This document shows, piece by piece, positions 9,022 to 18,539 of a stretch of 22,202 nt of DNA. Under the pieces are notes generated by a model that searched no databases, was not told the DNA's origin, and saw nothing but the letters and a program-made list of their open reading frames with translations. The position numbers and the translations under genes are program-made. Within the stretch, counting starts at the first letter, position 1; each line of letters opens with the position of its first letter. The stretch comes from Entrophospora sp. SA101 (Eukaryota > Glomeromycota > Glomeromycetes > Entrophosporales > Entrophosporaceae): the NCBI GenBank assembly GCA_958430865.1, contig CAUDNR010000580.1:55487-77688 (forward strand), given 5' to 3'.

Positions 9022-10041
9022 GGCAAATATCATAAATAGACGTTTATTTAATAGATCGTAAAATGGCAATCTGCACTTGACGATCTTCACAAAACACGTG
9101 ACAATAAAATCTTTTGATTCTCAAAAACTGACGTTGTGGCACAGAAAGCTGTGAGGGCCAAGTGTCTTCATTATAGTAGAATATATTGAATACCAGTTTT
9201 AATTGTTGAGGGTCTTTTGTGGTTCGTTTTTATTATTGTTATTAAATTTTGAACCTTTTATTTGTTTGCCTCCTCCTCTCTTTGGTATGGTGGGTGGTTG
9301 TTGTTGCAGTTAATCGAAATAATTTTTATTTTTTTAATGTTTCTTTCTTTTGATTCATATTTCATCATTTCGATTATTACACAACCACATAAATTAATGC
9401 AAATGATCCAAATAAAAATTATTGAAGATAATTTATGGGAAAGTTTAGTATGTGTCAATCAGTCACTCTTTATGAAATGATTATTATTTATTTTTATTAT
9501 ATTTATGAGGATATACATTTAGGACCATAGAAATATTATCCTATACTTATCAAGTGCTGGTAGGAATTCAAATATAAATGATGATCATCATATGTATTTC
9601 AACTGTTTTGATAGTGAATCTTCACACACCCATCACCTTTTCAAGGCCCGAATGAATATTGTCGGATGTCAAGTTAAACTGATTTTATCAAGCATATTAA
9701 AGATTTTGTTTGATAATGGAACATCCTAATATGAAATCGATATGAAATTTGTAATAAGAACAAGCTTGGTCTGAGAAATGGAAAGACAATTGAAAAGGAT
9801 TTATATGATGAATTTGTGCGAGTTAAAGATAGATACAGAGTTATAAAAACATCAAGATAGAAAACGTTGAATGTTAATATATATATATATGAATGTATGC
9901 ATACACATACATGTAGAAGATATATTCATTGAATTTTTGAATTTTGTTGTTAATTCTAGCAAATAGCAATATATTTTTAATATTATAGATATATTTAAAT
10001 TTAACTTTTCACTGTAATAAATAATTCAATCAATCAATCAT
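9022..10041. other. Region without a recognised gene
   Basis: Overlapping open stretches on both strands at 9258-9480 show no family motif. About 9750-9860 (+) reads GLRNGKTIEKDLYDEF then VKDRYRVIKTSR before a stop, possibly a broken exon of unknown origin. A TA run with ATGTATGCATACACATACAT lies near 9880-9915. The last bases are presumably the 3' end of the minus-strand gene that follows. Confidence 0.4.
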
Positions 10042-10894
10042 TCAATTATCAATGCTGCTGAATCTTCGATAAATTCTTATGGCAATATCATAAAATGATT
10101 TTTCTTTCTCTGGATCGAAATTTGTTGCAATTGTTGATTCTTTACTGCTTAAAGAAAAAAAATAATGATATTTGTTTTTAAAATAATAGTAACGTTGATA
10201 ATAATAATAATAAAAGCTATTTATTTAAAAGCATTTTTTACCCTATTTCAACATTCTCGTCATATTTAGAAAGAATAATTTGAGAAGGTCTTCTTAATGC
10301 ACTAATACTGTATGGTCTATCATTTATATGATGATGACCTGTGTACGAAGATGAAGATGTTCTGGATCTTAAAGTTGAATCGATTTGTGATTGGTGTGAA
10401 CTTGCAAATGTACTATTATTGTATAGAATTTTATTCCTGGAGGGTGTTGTATCAGCTAATAACGAAAAATCTTCTGGTGAACTTGGAGTTCTAATTATGT
10501 TCTTGGACATCTCACGCTGTTCCTATTCATTAGTTTTTATCGTTAATAACTATTATATATAAATAATAATATAAATATTTTTCTTATTATTACCGATATT
10601 AAATCATTATCAATTTTATTAGATGATCCTTGTTGTTGTGATTCATAACTATTCTTTTTTGGAAAATTACCTAAATCTGCCAGTAATTCTAAGAATAATA
10701 ATAATAACAATGATTACTTTTAATCTACAGTACAACTACAATAATTAAGGAATAAATAAAAAACCTTCAGGCTTAAATGAATAAGGATATGGTGCTGGAA
10801 TATTTCCTACGCCAAATTCCCATTCTGATATTGGTGGTGATATTAAATTTTTCGGTTTTTTGAATGCATCATAAATAGTTTCTTTTGAAGACAT
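10042..10894 (-). CDS. Hypothetical protein, 203 residues, four exons
   Basis: Exons on the minus strand: 10894-10765, 10688-10594, 10522-10242, 10147-10042. Introns are GT-AG (71-94 bp), phases agree, and the total is 612 bases including the stop. The start MSSKETIYDAFKKPK is the first ATG after AT-rich leader and runs into a proline-rich segment ending WEFGVGNIPAPYPYSF. Then come an acidic/leucine stretch (EELLADLG), a Ser/Thr-rich middle (TPSSPEDFSLLADTTPS and SRTSSSSYTG, with SP and TP sites that could be phosphorylated by proline-directed kinases), and a conserved-looking C-terminus (FDPEKEKSFYDIAIRIYRRF). No membrane segment or signal peptide. I do not recognise the family. The clean splicing and uneven composition argue for a real, mostly disordered nuclear or cytoplasmic protein. 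Confidence 0.75.
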
Positions 10895-11369
10895 TTTATA
10901 AATGAAGGCAATAATAATAATAATAGTGTATTTTTTGTTTCACAAAAGATTTCTCCCGATTCACGTCAATTATCTACCCGTGCAACCTAAAAATTGATGC
11001 CAACCAACTTGTTTGTTGTACTTGGTCATCACCATCACCTTCGTTCAAAAGATCAACCGGCGTAAGTTTTAATTTCCTTATGTTTTTTCAGAAATGATTA
11101 TATGGAATGACTTTGATTGGTTCTCCCATTATACTGACATGTCGTTATAACAGAATAAATTCTATAATTCTAAAAAAAGTTGACAAATTATGTCATTATA
11201 TATACTTGTATAACGAGATAAATAATAGGTGTCATTTAATTTCGTTGTTTGGCAAAACAATTACCATCCCATGTATAATCATAACAGAAAATGTTATTAT
11301 TATTGTTAACAAATCATGTGTAGATGTTAAAATTTACTTAATTTATTCGAGATAATCAATTAAATATCT
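10895..11369. other. Spacer upstream of the 203-residue gene
   Basis: The first 200 bases should contain the promoter of the minus-strand gene. An open stretch at 11107-11355 (+) is rich in I, N and K with no motif and is probably chance. Short words GTCGTTATAACAG and CTTGTATAACGAG suggest a worn transposon end but are not enough to call one. Confidence 0.4.
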
Positions 11370-11890
11370 TCTACATTTACGACTGCCTTTATGCCTCAAG
11401 GACTAAATTAGCTAACTTAAAAAAGCGAGTCAATCATACAGCATCCATGTATAAATAACGTTTTTTATTAGTATGTACTTTCCAATATGTAATAAATAAA
11501 TAAAAATAATACATTTATGACTACCTTTTATGTCTTGAGTCAATTAAGGTTTCTGGTCCAAACTGTTTTCTCAAAGCCCAAACTAGTTTGGGCAATTTGG
11601 GCTTCTCAACATTTTCTATAAGCATGAACATTAAAAAACTATATGAATCAACTTGTTTTAACTTAAACAACTTTAAAATAATTTCGCCCAATTTCGGCTA
11701 ATAACAAAAAGTAGTTTGGGCTTATAAAAAAAATAATTTTTGCCCAATGTATTTGGGCAATTTCGGCTACTAATAGAAGCAGTTTCGACCAGAAACCTTA
11801 GAGTCAATCATACAGCATTCATGTATAAATAACATTTTTATTGGTGTACTTATTATTATCCAATACCAGTATGTAATAAATAATATGTAT
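11370..11890. repeat. Two ~140-bp tandem units, second split by a MITE
   Basis: Unit A runs about 11370-11508, from ACATTTACGACTGCCTTT through GAGTCAATCATACAGCATCC to TATGTAATAAATAA. Unit B starts at about 11509 (ACATTTATGACTACCTTTT), is interrupted at 11544 and resumes at 11801 (GAGTCAATCATACAGCATTC) to about 11885. Unit B lacks some 30 bases before GAGTCAAT. A weaker third start may follow near 11895. Confidence 0.75.
11545..11800. mobile_element. hAT-type MITE, 256 bp, 8-bp target duplication
   Basis: Left end TAAGGTTTCTGGTC and right end GACCAGAAACCTTA are inverted copies, extending to about 21 bases with one mismatch. The element is flanked on both sides by GAGTCAAT (11537-11544 and 11801-11808), an 8-base duplication as made by hAT transposases. 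The neighbouring tandem unit at 11427-11434 shows the uninterrupted site. Inside are repeats of the word TTTGGGC and its complement GCCCAAA near both ends, probable transposase contact sites. No coding capacity; it would have needed a transposase supplied from elsewhere. Confidence 0.88.
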
Positions 11891-12414
11891 GTATGTATTG
11901 CTCTAGCACGATTTCCTTTATGTTTAAAGAAATAAATGAAAAAGAATAAGAAGTGCAATTGAATCATTAATTTTTGTGCACCTTGGTAAAAATATGTATA
12001 TTTTTTGAAATTTTTACCTCTTATTTAGATCTTGCAATCTGCTGGATTAACTGGATTATTTTTAACAAAGCAAGGCTTTCAAAGGAAGGCATGTTCTTGC
12101 AAAACATTCTTTGTTGTTATAATGTATGTTACTTATGACCAGTTTTTTCTATTTTAAGTTAATTGAAATTGAACTGTTACTAAAGTTGGTGTCTGTAACT
12201 GTTTTCACATTTTCTGCAACTGCAGGGTTTTAAAGCTCGAGTTACAACATTCTCTGCAACCTCTGAAACTGCCTGCAACCTCTGCAACTATAATAATTAT
12301 GATGATTTAGTATCAAAAATGAATCACATGACTGCAAAATGGGATTTATTGTTTTTAAATAAAATCATTAATTAAAAAAATTTTTTTAATAAAAATAAAT
12401 TTAGTTTTATAGTG
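11891..12414. other. AT-rich spacer with clustered CTGCAAC words
   Basis: No gene. Between about 12212 and 12290 the word CTGCAAC or CTCTGCAAC occurs several times; it is the reverse complement of the GTTGCAG word that fills the tandem repeat at 12415-12657. Confidence 0.5.
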
Positions 12415-12657
12415 ATTGAAGTAGCTGACCAACCAGAGGTTGCAGACAGTTGCAGACAGTTGCAGACAGTTGCAGCAGTTGCAGCATTAGATGTCAATAT
12501 TTCTTTGGGTTGCAACTCCCTAGTTGCAGAGCCATCTTTAATTGAAGTAGCTGACCAACCAGAGGTTGCAGACAGTTGCAGACAGTTGCAACAGTTGCAG
12601 CATTAGATGTCAATATTTTTTTGGGTTGCAACTCCCTAGTTGCAGAGCCATCTTTAA
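12415..12657. repeat. Nested tandem repeat: 126-bp unit with inner 10-bp unit
   Basis: Copy 1 at 12415-12540 and copy 2 at 12541-12657 both begin ATTGAAGTAGCTGACC and end GTTGCAGAGCCATCTTTAA. Each holds an inner minisatellite of TTGCAGACAG, three times in copy 1 and twice in copy 2, which explains most of the length difference. The plus strand is open through both, reading IEVADQPEVADSCRQLQ twice, but with no recognised family this may be chance. Confidence 0.9.
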
Positions 12658-12745
12658 CTGGCTGACTGTTTTTTCATTTCATCCAATATAAGTTCTTGCA
12701 CCTCCCAATATTTATATATAGTGCACATCTAAATTAAAAGGAAGT

Positions 12746-13224
12746 TTAACAATATTGACTTGGAAATGATTTCTTCAAGGCAAGTAAATCTTTTACCTCT
12801 TCAATAGCTTTTATGGTTTCAAGAATAATGCCTTCAAAATGCAATGGTGTGAAATTGAATTGACCATACACCTTGGTTTTAAGATCATCCCATTCTTCAC
12901 CACAAAGAATGTATATATTCCATTTTCAAATTCAGATGTTAGATCTACAATGCATGACAACCCAAGGCTGTAATTAAGATTGTCAGTAATTTGGTTTCTT
13001 AGTACTTGTTTTAGAAGCCTCCACTGTCTTCATTGTTCCTTCTGCAAGAATTTCTGTAACCAACTTTCCATTTTTTTTAATTTCCATTCTGTCTCTTTTT
13101 TGGAAATTGTATTAAATACTGATTAATAAGAATTTACATCAAATATATCATAATCACTACTATTTTCTCCCCCTTCATCTCCATCTTCATCTTCATCTGA
13201 GTTATTGAGATCTAGAAATTTCAT
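12746..13224 (-). pseudogene. Broken coding region of unknown family
   Basis: Minus strand. 13224-13123 reads a 33-residue acidic piece (MKFLDLNNSDEDEDGDEGG... then a stop). 13020-12746 reads LKQVLRNQITDNLNYSLG, IVDLTSEFENGIY, then changes frame near 12910 to CGEEWDDLKTKVYGQFNFT and IILETIKAIEEVKDLLALKK before a stop. The second half looks like real, once-selected protein, with a helical Glu/Lys/Leu-rich end. Possibly related open pieces continue upstream to about 13760 (AKHIMQLIKEANFIELFF; LINWEKEA), interrupted by stops. I do not recognise the family. Confidence 0.4.
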
Positions 13225-13771
13225 TATAAGATTCTGGGAGAAAATTAATGAGTTACTTACCGTCTAGACTTTGTCATTTTTTAAGTATATATACACTTTC
13301 ATACATGAGGTGGTGTCACATTACTAAAATTGATTTGATCCATTGAGTTTTTTATGCTATATAGATTAAATTGCAAAGAATGTGTAAATTACATTCATAC
13401 AACAATTCATTTGGTTTACAAAACTGTGTATTACCTTCATAGGATGTTCAATTGATTTTTCCGAATGTCATGCCTCCTTTTCCCAATTAATTAATTTAGA
13501 ATGGGTTGTTTCTTCCTCAGATTTTCCAATGATATAATCAAACTGGTATAAATATTTAAATTTAATTAATCCACACAATAAACATTTATAACAATAAACA
13601 TAATTCAAAAAAATTCACATCAGAAATTGCCATTTGCAATTTTGTTCATCTAATATTTTGGATTCATTTCAGAATTGTTCTACAGCAACAGAATCTTTAT
13701 CATTCTTAAAAAATAATTCAATGAAATTGGCTTCCTTAATTAGTTGCATTATATGCTTGGCTACTGTGACA

Positions 13772-14037
13772 AACTGAACAAAGCTCAAGGCTTATCACTT
13801 AGTCTGGCACAAAAGACCAACCAAATGTGTCCAGCAATAGATTGAGGCATCCTACCAAGACCCCTTCATGAAATGAAAGTGATCAAGGCTTGTCAACAGC
13901 ACTGTTGATGAACTGAACAAAGCTCAAGGCCTATCACTTGTTCTAGCACAAAAGACCAACAAAATGTGTCCAGCAATAGTCTGAGGCATCTTACCAAGAC
14001 CCCTTCATGAAATGAGAGTGATCAAGGCTCATCAACA
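13772..14037. repeat. Two-copy tandem repeat, period 139 bp
   Basis: Copies start at 13773 and 13912 with ACTGAACAAAGCTCAAGG and run through TGTGTCCAGCAATAG and ACCAAGACCCCTTCATGAAATG to GATCAAGGCT. They differ at scattered positions. The minus strand of both can be read for short distances (one frame runs into AKHIMQLIKEANFIE), so the repeat may be a duplicated exon of the broken coding region beside it. Confidence 0.85.
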
Positions 14038-14785
14038 GATTTCAAACATGTTTCATATCATAATAAGCATCTTCTAGATACCATGTTCAACTTCCTTGTT
14101 AAAAATATTTGAATGACATGACCTCCACCTCAAGAAGCTTATAAGTGACCATTCCGATTCTTCCTCCTCCTTGAAATATGTTTTCTTTTCAACAATTGGC
14201 TAATAATGGAAGTTTTCATGTTTAGTAACAAAAAATAAACAATCAGCATGATACAACACTTAACACATAAAACTAAATACTCATGTTATTATCCATTATA
14301 ACTATAGATGTCGAAATATTATGCAATATATAATAAAAGAAATTTCAAAATATTTTATTATTATTATTATTATTACAAACACGTTATTAGTATGATTGGC
14401 AAAACATTTGTTTTGTACAACAGGATTCAAGAAGAAACTTCAATGCAATCTTGCATTTTAAACATAACTTTCTATTTGCAACATTTTTTAATTTGATATG
14501 GAGAAATCAAAACAACAAGAACAGTTAACAGCATGTAAATAAACAATAAATAAAATTTGCTGTATAAGTAGTGTGTGTTACAAGAATAAGGGAATCGAGT
14601 GACTTCGTTATATGTACAGTTTTTTATTTATTATGTTATTTAACACTTATAAAAGATTGCTCAAAACCCATAACACTGCTTTTTCCTTAATTGGGATAGA
14701 TTGTATGATTTTGGTTTTGATCTACTATTTTTTTTTTTTGTAAATTAAATTTGTTGTTTGCCTATTTGACATAAAAAACAAAATA
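14038..14785. other. AT-rich spacer
   Basis: No gene recognised. A short open piece on the minus strand around 14205-14100 (FQGGGRIGMVTYKLLEVEVM) may be debris. A (TTA)n microsatellite lies at about 14349-14372. The open stretch 14308-14496 spans this microsatellite and looks accidental. Confidence 0.45.
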
Positions 14786-15703
14786 CAGTCAAACCTCGTC
14801 ACAGCGGACCTTGTCACAGCGGATTTCTTGTTACAACGGATTTAAATTTTGTCCCCTTTTTTTACTAATTAAAAATATTTGTCACAGCGGATTTTATTAA
14901 TAAATTCGTGCCAGTGTTAACGGATTTTTGATTGGGATACCTTCTATATGACTACTAATCTTACCACAGCGGATTCACGTGACATAGAAATTTATAAATT
15001 TATCCGAATTACTAAAATAGGCAACAAAAAAATTTTTTTTAATTACGGATTTAATTAAATACAAATACAAAACAATAAACGGATTATTTGATCAAGTAAC
15101 AAAATTTTCCAATTTCTAAAATAATTTATCAAATGCTTGCGATTAACAATATTTTTCAAGTTTCTAAATAATTGATCAAACTTCTGCAAGTAACAAACAA
15201 TTAAATGAATTATTTGTTCAAACGTTTACAAGTAACAAAATTTTCCAAGTTTCTAAAATAATTTATCGAATTAAATAGATTGTATGTTCAAATATTTGCG
15301 AGTAACAAAATCCCAAGTTTCCAAATAAATAACTGAAAGTTTTTAGGCAATAAAACGAACAGGATTTATTATCCTTCTCCAAAGATCAAAATTTCAAAAT
15401 GTATAAATTAAGATAAAAATTTTGTTTATTAATTTTACAACTATAATCGAAAAAAAAAATAATGAAAAATTAATACAATCAAATATTTCATCTTATTTCA
15501 AAAAATAGATTTTTAATTCCTGCATATATTAGTATCATGTGTTTTTAGTTTATTATTAATTACTATTGTAATCATTGTTATCATTATTATTATTATTGTC
15601 TTACTATTAAAAATTTTTTTTGTCGATCATGTCATAGTGGATTTCTTGTCACAACGGATTTTTTTGGCTGGTCCCATCAATCCGCTGTGACGAGGTTTGA
15701 CTG
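14786..15703. mobile_element. pogo/Tc1-mariner-type non-autonomous element, 918 bp
   Basis: Perfect 23-base terminal inverted repeats at 14786-14808 and 15681-15703, beginning CAGTCAAACCTCGTCACAGC, flanked by TA on both sides (14784-14785, 15704-15705) as expected of Tc1-mariner/pogo insertion. The word GTCACAGCGGA and close variants recur inside the left end (near 14810, 14835, 14882, 14966) and inside the right end (near 15630-15655). No transposase is encoded. The middle is AT-rich and holds diverged short repeats. Confidence 0.9.
15092..15340. repeat. Diverged ~45-bp repeats inside the pogo-type element
   Basis: About five degenerate copies built on AAGTAACAAAATTTTCCAAG then TTTCTAAATAATTTATC and a TTGCG or CTGC ending. 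Spacing and length vary, so the array is old or was amplified irregularly. Confidence 0.6.
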
Positions 15704-15738
15704 TATAACATAATAATAATAATAATATCATTGTCAAC

Positions 15739-16001
15739 TCATAAATTCATCAATGCAACATTGTTTTGCTTCTTGGGTGCTTCTATAAGAAATTTTCTCT
15801 TTTTAACTTCAATATATTTATATATTTTTAATTATTTGAGGATCAACTTCTAAATATTTTTGTTGTATATATTTAAGCGCATTTTCAACCATTTATAGCT
15901 TCTGTATTTGTTACAATTGGCTCGCTTATCTTATCAACACCCTCATTATCTTCAACTTCAGATTGCCCCAACACTATGTTTACAATTTCTTGTTCCGTCA
16001 T
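15739..16001 (-). pseudogene. C-terminal relic of a pogo/Tigger-like transposase
   Basis: 16001-15882 reads MTEQEIVNIVLGQSEVEDNE, then ISEPIVTNTEAI and a stop. In the next frame it continues ENALKYIQQKYLEVDPQIIK, then KKRKFLIEAPKKQ to a stop at 15739. The pattern of EEIV..V, an acidic linker, PI..EAI and a helical ALxYIQQ segment is that of the tail after the DDE domain in pogo/Tigger transposases. The DDE domain itself is not present upstream, where element-end sequence follows instead. At least two frameshifts. The neighbouring 918-bp element ends only 36 bases away and may have inserted beside it or descend from the same family. Confidence 0.6.
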
Positions 16002-16189
16002 TTCATAATAAATTCATCAACATTTAAAGAAATAAAAAAAATGACATTATATACAAGTGTCATTGCCAAGAAATAGTTAACAATATGTTCAATTAAAATG
16101 TTGTTAATATTTAATATTAATAATACATCATTACTATTACGCTTATTTATTATACGCTTATTATAATAAAATTAGGCTATCCAAAAAAG

Positions 16190-16394
16190 GCAAAAATCAT
16201 CATTATCGTAATATCGAGAGAATTTTATTATAAGTGACATATTAATATATGGATTTTTAAAAAAATATCCACTAAATCGAATATATTAATATATGAAAAT
16301 CCGTTAAATCCGTTAAATCGAGATAAAATAATTATTATTATCCGTTAAACCCCTAAATCCGCTAAATCGAGGTCCGTTAAATCGAGATCCACTG
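16190..16394 (-). mobile_element. Terminus of a second pogo-like element
   Basis: Read on the minus strand from 16394: CAGTGGATCTCGATTTAACG, followed by four to five further copies of CTCGATTTAACGGA or near forms within 130 bases. This layout (CAGT terminus plus repeated subterminal word ending in GGA) matches the 918-bp element, but the word is different. No matching opposite end was found in the window. It lies on the 5' side of the transposase relic, so the two could be the remains of one internally deleted element. Confidence 0.6.
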
Positions 16395-16815
16395 TGTAAT
16401 ATTATTTGAATTGGTGTAACTAATAAAAATATTGGGGTTGTGGATCAATTTAAATTTTATTTAAAAAACTCTTTGTTACTCAATTACTCATTTTTTTATT
16501 TAGAGAACATGGTTTGAAAATTTTTCCAGTTATAGTTTCAATGTTACAGATTGATGTTATGTAAAAAAGTCAATTTTGGTAAAACTGGTTTTTTCTAGAA
16601 ATTCCCCCATATTATTTTAGTGTGTTAGAAATTTTTATAGAAAACCCCTAGAAAATTCTGATACTATATAAGGTGGGATCACCACACATCCATTTATGGT
16701 ATAATCCCAGACTGTAATATGTTTGAAATTTGTGGTGTAGTCACTTTTTTGAAAAATAAGAAAGAATTATCTTAGCCCTGCCAATCTTATATGTATCTAT
16801 CTATAAAAAATTACC
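16395..16815. other. Spacer without a recognised gene
   Basis: AT-rich; contains a short stretch with TAAGGTGGGATCACCACAC (about 16669-16687) of unknown origin. No open frame of interest. Confidence 0.4.
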
Positions 16816-16938
16816 TGATTGATAAATGATTTGCAATCATCTAATGTATCTAAATGCATTTTGCTCTCAATTTGTTTTTAATTAAATTTGTTTGAGAAAA
16901 TATTCTTTCTACATGAGCATTAGAAAGAGGTATAAAGA
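16816..16938 (-). pseudogene. hAT transposase C-terminal (dimerisation) relic
   Basis: Minus strand: FIPLSNAHVERIFSQTNLIK then NKLRAK, a one-base shift, and KMHLDTLDDCKSFINQ. The motif PLSNAxVERxFSxxNxIKxKLR is the signature of the hAT C-terminal dimerisation region. A possible donor site (CAG/GTAATT) follows. Upstream on the minus strand (to about 17130) only stop-ridden pieces remain (for example GDNLVESLTKRN), so the rest of the transposase is lost or scrambled. Confidence 0.75.
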
Positions 16939-17148
16939 AGCACCATTCTAACAACTAATAATATATTTAGAATTCATTTCTCTATTATTATTTTTATGGT
17001 GCTGGAGAAAAAGTTTTGTTGAATTCCATTCTTATTAAGTTCCTCTTTGTCAATGATTCCACTAAATTATCTCCATTTATATCAAATTTAATTTCTCCAT
17101 AGAAATTACCTATAATTGCATATGTGTGACAAATTTTTATTTTAATTA

Positions 17149-17345
17149 CAGTCCACTTTCTCTATAATGGATCTTTTTATACCAGATTTTTTTCCCAACT
17201 TTTTACTATTTGAAATCTCCCTCTATTATGGATATTATTAATTAATGTTGTATATGTATATTGGATTGCATCTGAAACCATTTCATATGACCTATATATA
17301 AATCAACACTGTCTATAACAGATTCACATGATAGGGTATCATTCA
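17149..17345 (+). mobile_element. Left end of a third pogo-like element
   Basis: Starts CAGTCCACTTTCTCTATAATGG directly after TA (17147-17148). The next 190 bases can be aligned by eye with 14786-14990 of the 918-bp element: shared landmarks include TTTTTACTA, GGAT(T)TTATTAAT, ATATGAC and GATTCACRTGA. The repeated word CACAGCGGA is replaced by TATAATGGA or TATTATGGA at the corresponding places. No right end seen; truncated. Confidence 0.65.
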
Positions 17346-17395
17346 TATGTTGTTAATTAAAGATTGAAATGCATTTATAGATAGCAATTGTTGTA

Positions 17396-18032
17396 TCAAT
17401 TGTTGTTTATATACAATAAAATATTAGGACCAAGTATTGAAGTTTTTTGAAACAAATCTAATGCCAATGATTCAACTTTATACATAAATTCCATAAACCT
17501 TTTAAATAGCATTTTGAAATTTTGTTTTCTAATATGGGGCATGCTGCAACAAAACCAGACAAAGTGAACATTGATGTTACCAAGAATTTCAGGGATCAAG
17601 ATTTAGTCATTTGTATAGTTGTTTGCCGTATCCTGTAATCAGTGTTGGTATTTGGCCATTGGCCTATTTTTGACCAAAATGGCCAAAAATAAATGTACAA
17701 ATCACGTGAACATTTTTACCCAAATAAGTTTTATTCAACATTAAAATATATGTAAGTTCTTAATGCAATTTTAAATGAAAAAATGGAACTTCCAGACCAT
17801 CAACAAAAATATCTCTTATTTCCCACTTTGCTGTGTTGTCTAATGCAGGATGTGTTTGATCCAATAATAAATAAATCATTCCATTGATCAAAAAAAAAAA
17901 GATTTAATGTTTTGTGACAAATTTTCTTAGAATTACTTCGCTCAGAGATTCCACTGTTTGAACTATCTGATCCAAAAATTGATCATACACTCCAGGATGC
18001 ATAGCTTTGAATTTTGAACATTTTTTTAAATG
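17396..18032 (-). pseudogene. Scattered broken coding pieces, family unknown
   Basis: Minus-strand open pieces separated by stops: 18032-17907 (KFKAMHPGVYDQFLDQIVQT, then VESLSEVILRKFV), 17889-17760 (INGMIYLLLDQTHPALDNTA, then KWEIRDIFVDGLEVPFFHL and a stop) and 17599-17396 (MIPEILGNINVHFVWF, RFMEFMYKVESLALDLFQ). The amino-acid make-up is that of protein, unlike chance frames here, but I cannot name a family; a hAT transposase body is possible given the C-terminal relic nearby. An element end (17640) lies between the pieces. Confidence 0.4.
17640..17700 (+). mobile_element. Possible hAT-type element end
   Basis: CAGTGTTGG at 17640 followed by TATTTGGCCATTGGCC and an inverted TGGCCAAAA (about 17679-17687). 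CAGTGTTGG-like starts are common at hAT termini. No partner end (CCAACACTG) was found downstream, so this is a stump at best. Confidence 0.3.
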
Positions 18033-18539
18033 TGTAATAATTCTTTCCCTTTTATAACAGATTCAAAAATGATGATTAATACAAAGAAAATCTACATCTT
18101 TAAGGCTTTCTAAAGAATGTTTTTTCATATTGATAGGCGTTCTCTATGTAAAGTTAACCCTATTTGAAAACAGTGTCACTTTTTGCTTCAGAGCTGAGAT
18201 TATTTTTCAGCTTTATGTTGAGTGCCTTGAAAAGTGGATGAAAAGATGTAGATATTTTGTGCTTTCATATGAGTATTATTTTATGGGGGTTATTTATTAT
18301 TAAAGTTTAGAGGAAATAGCAAAAAACTGGAAAAAAAAACAAGACGAATTGAATTTAGTAAAAACAGAAACTAATAACTTTTAAATTGTCACGAGTTTTA
18401 TTAAAAGAAGCATATAAAAATATTTTATTTGGAACTCTTTATAACAAAGGTTGATTTAAATCCAGTATCTATTGCTATAATAATATAAATAATTATTAAT
18501 GTGTTATCACATAAAGATTGTATACATTGATTGAAATCT
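18033..18539. other. AT-rich spacer
   Basis: Short minus-strand open pieces in 18250-18060 (for example FSSTFQGTQHKAE and LESLKDVDFLCINHHF in different frames) suggest continuing debris of the coding pieces at lower coordinates. Nothing recognised from 18260 to 18539. Confidence 0.35.

Noticed and set aside
9258..9480. Open stretches on both strands at the same place
   Set aside because: No family motif on either strand; mutual shadows in AT-rich sequence.
10312..10562. Plus-strand open stretches within the 203-residue gene
   Set aside because: Antisense to exon 3, which is supported by consistent splice phases.
11135..11220. Possible fourth pogo-like end (GTCGTTATAACAG ... CTTGTATAACGAG)
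   Set aside because: No CAGT terminus, no TA pair and no repeated subterminal word; too weak to call.
12412..12606. Open frame with a repeated IEVADQPEVADSC peptide
   Set aside because: Produced by the tandem DNA repeat, whose period of 126 is a multiple of three; no other coding sign.
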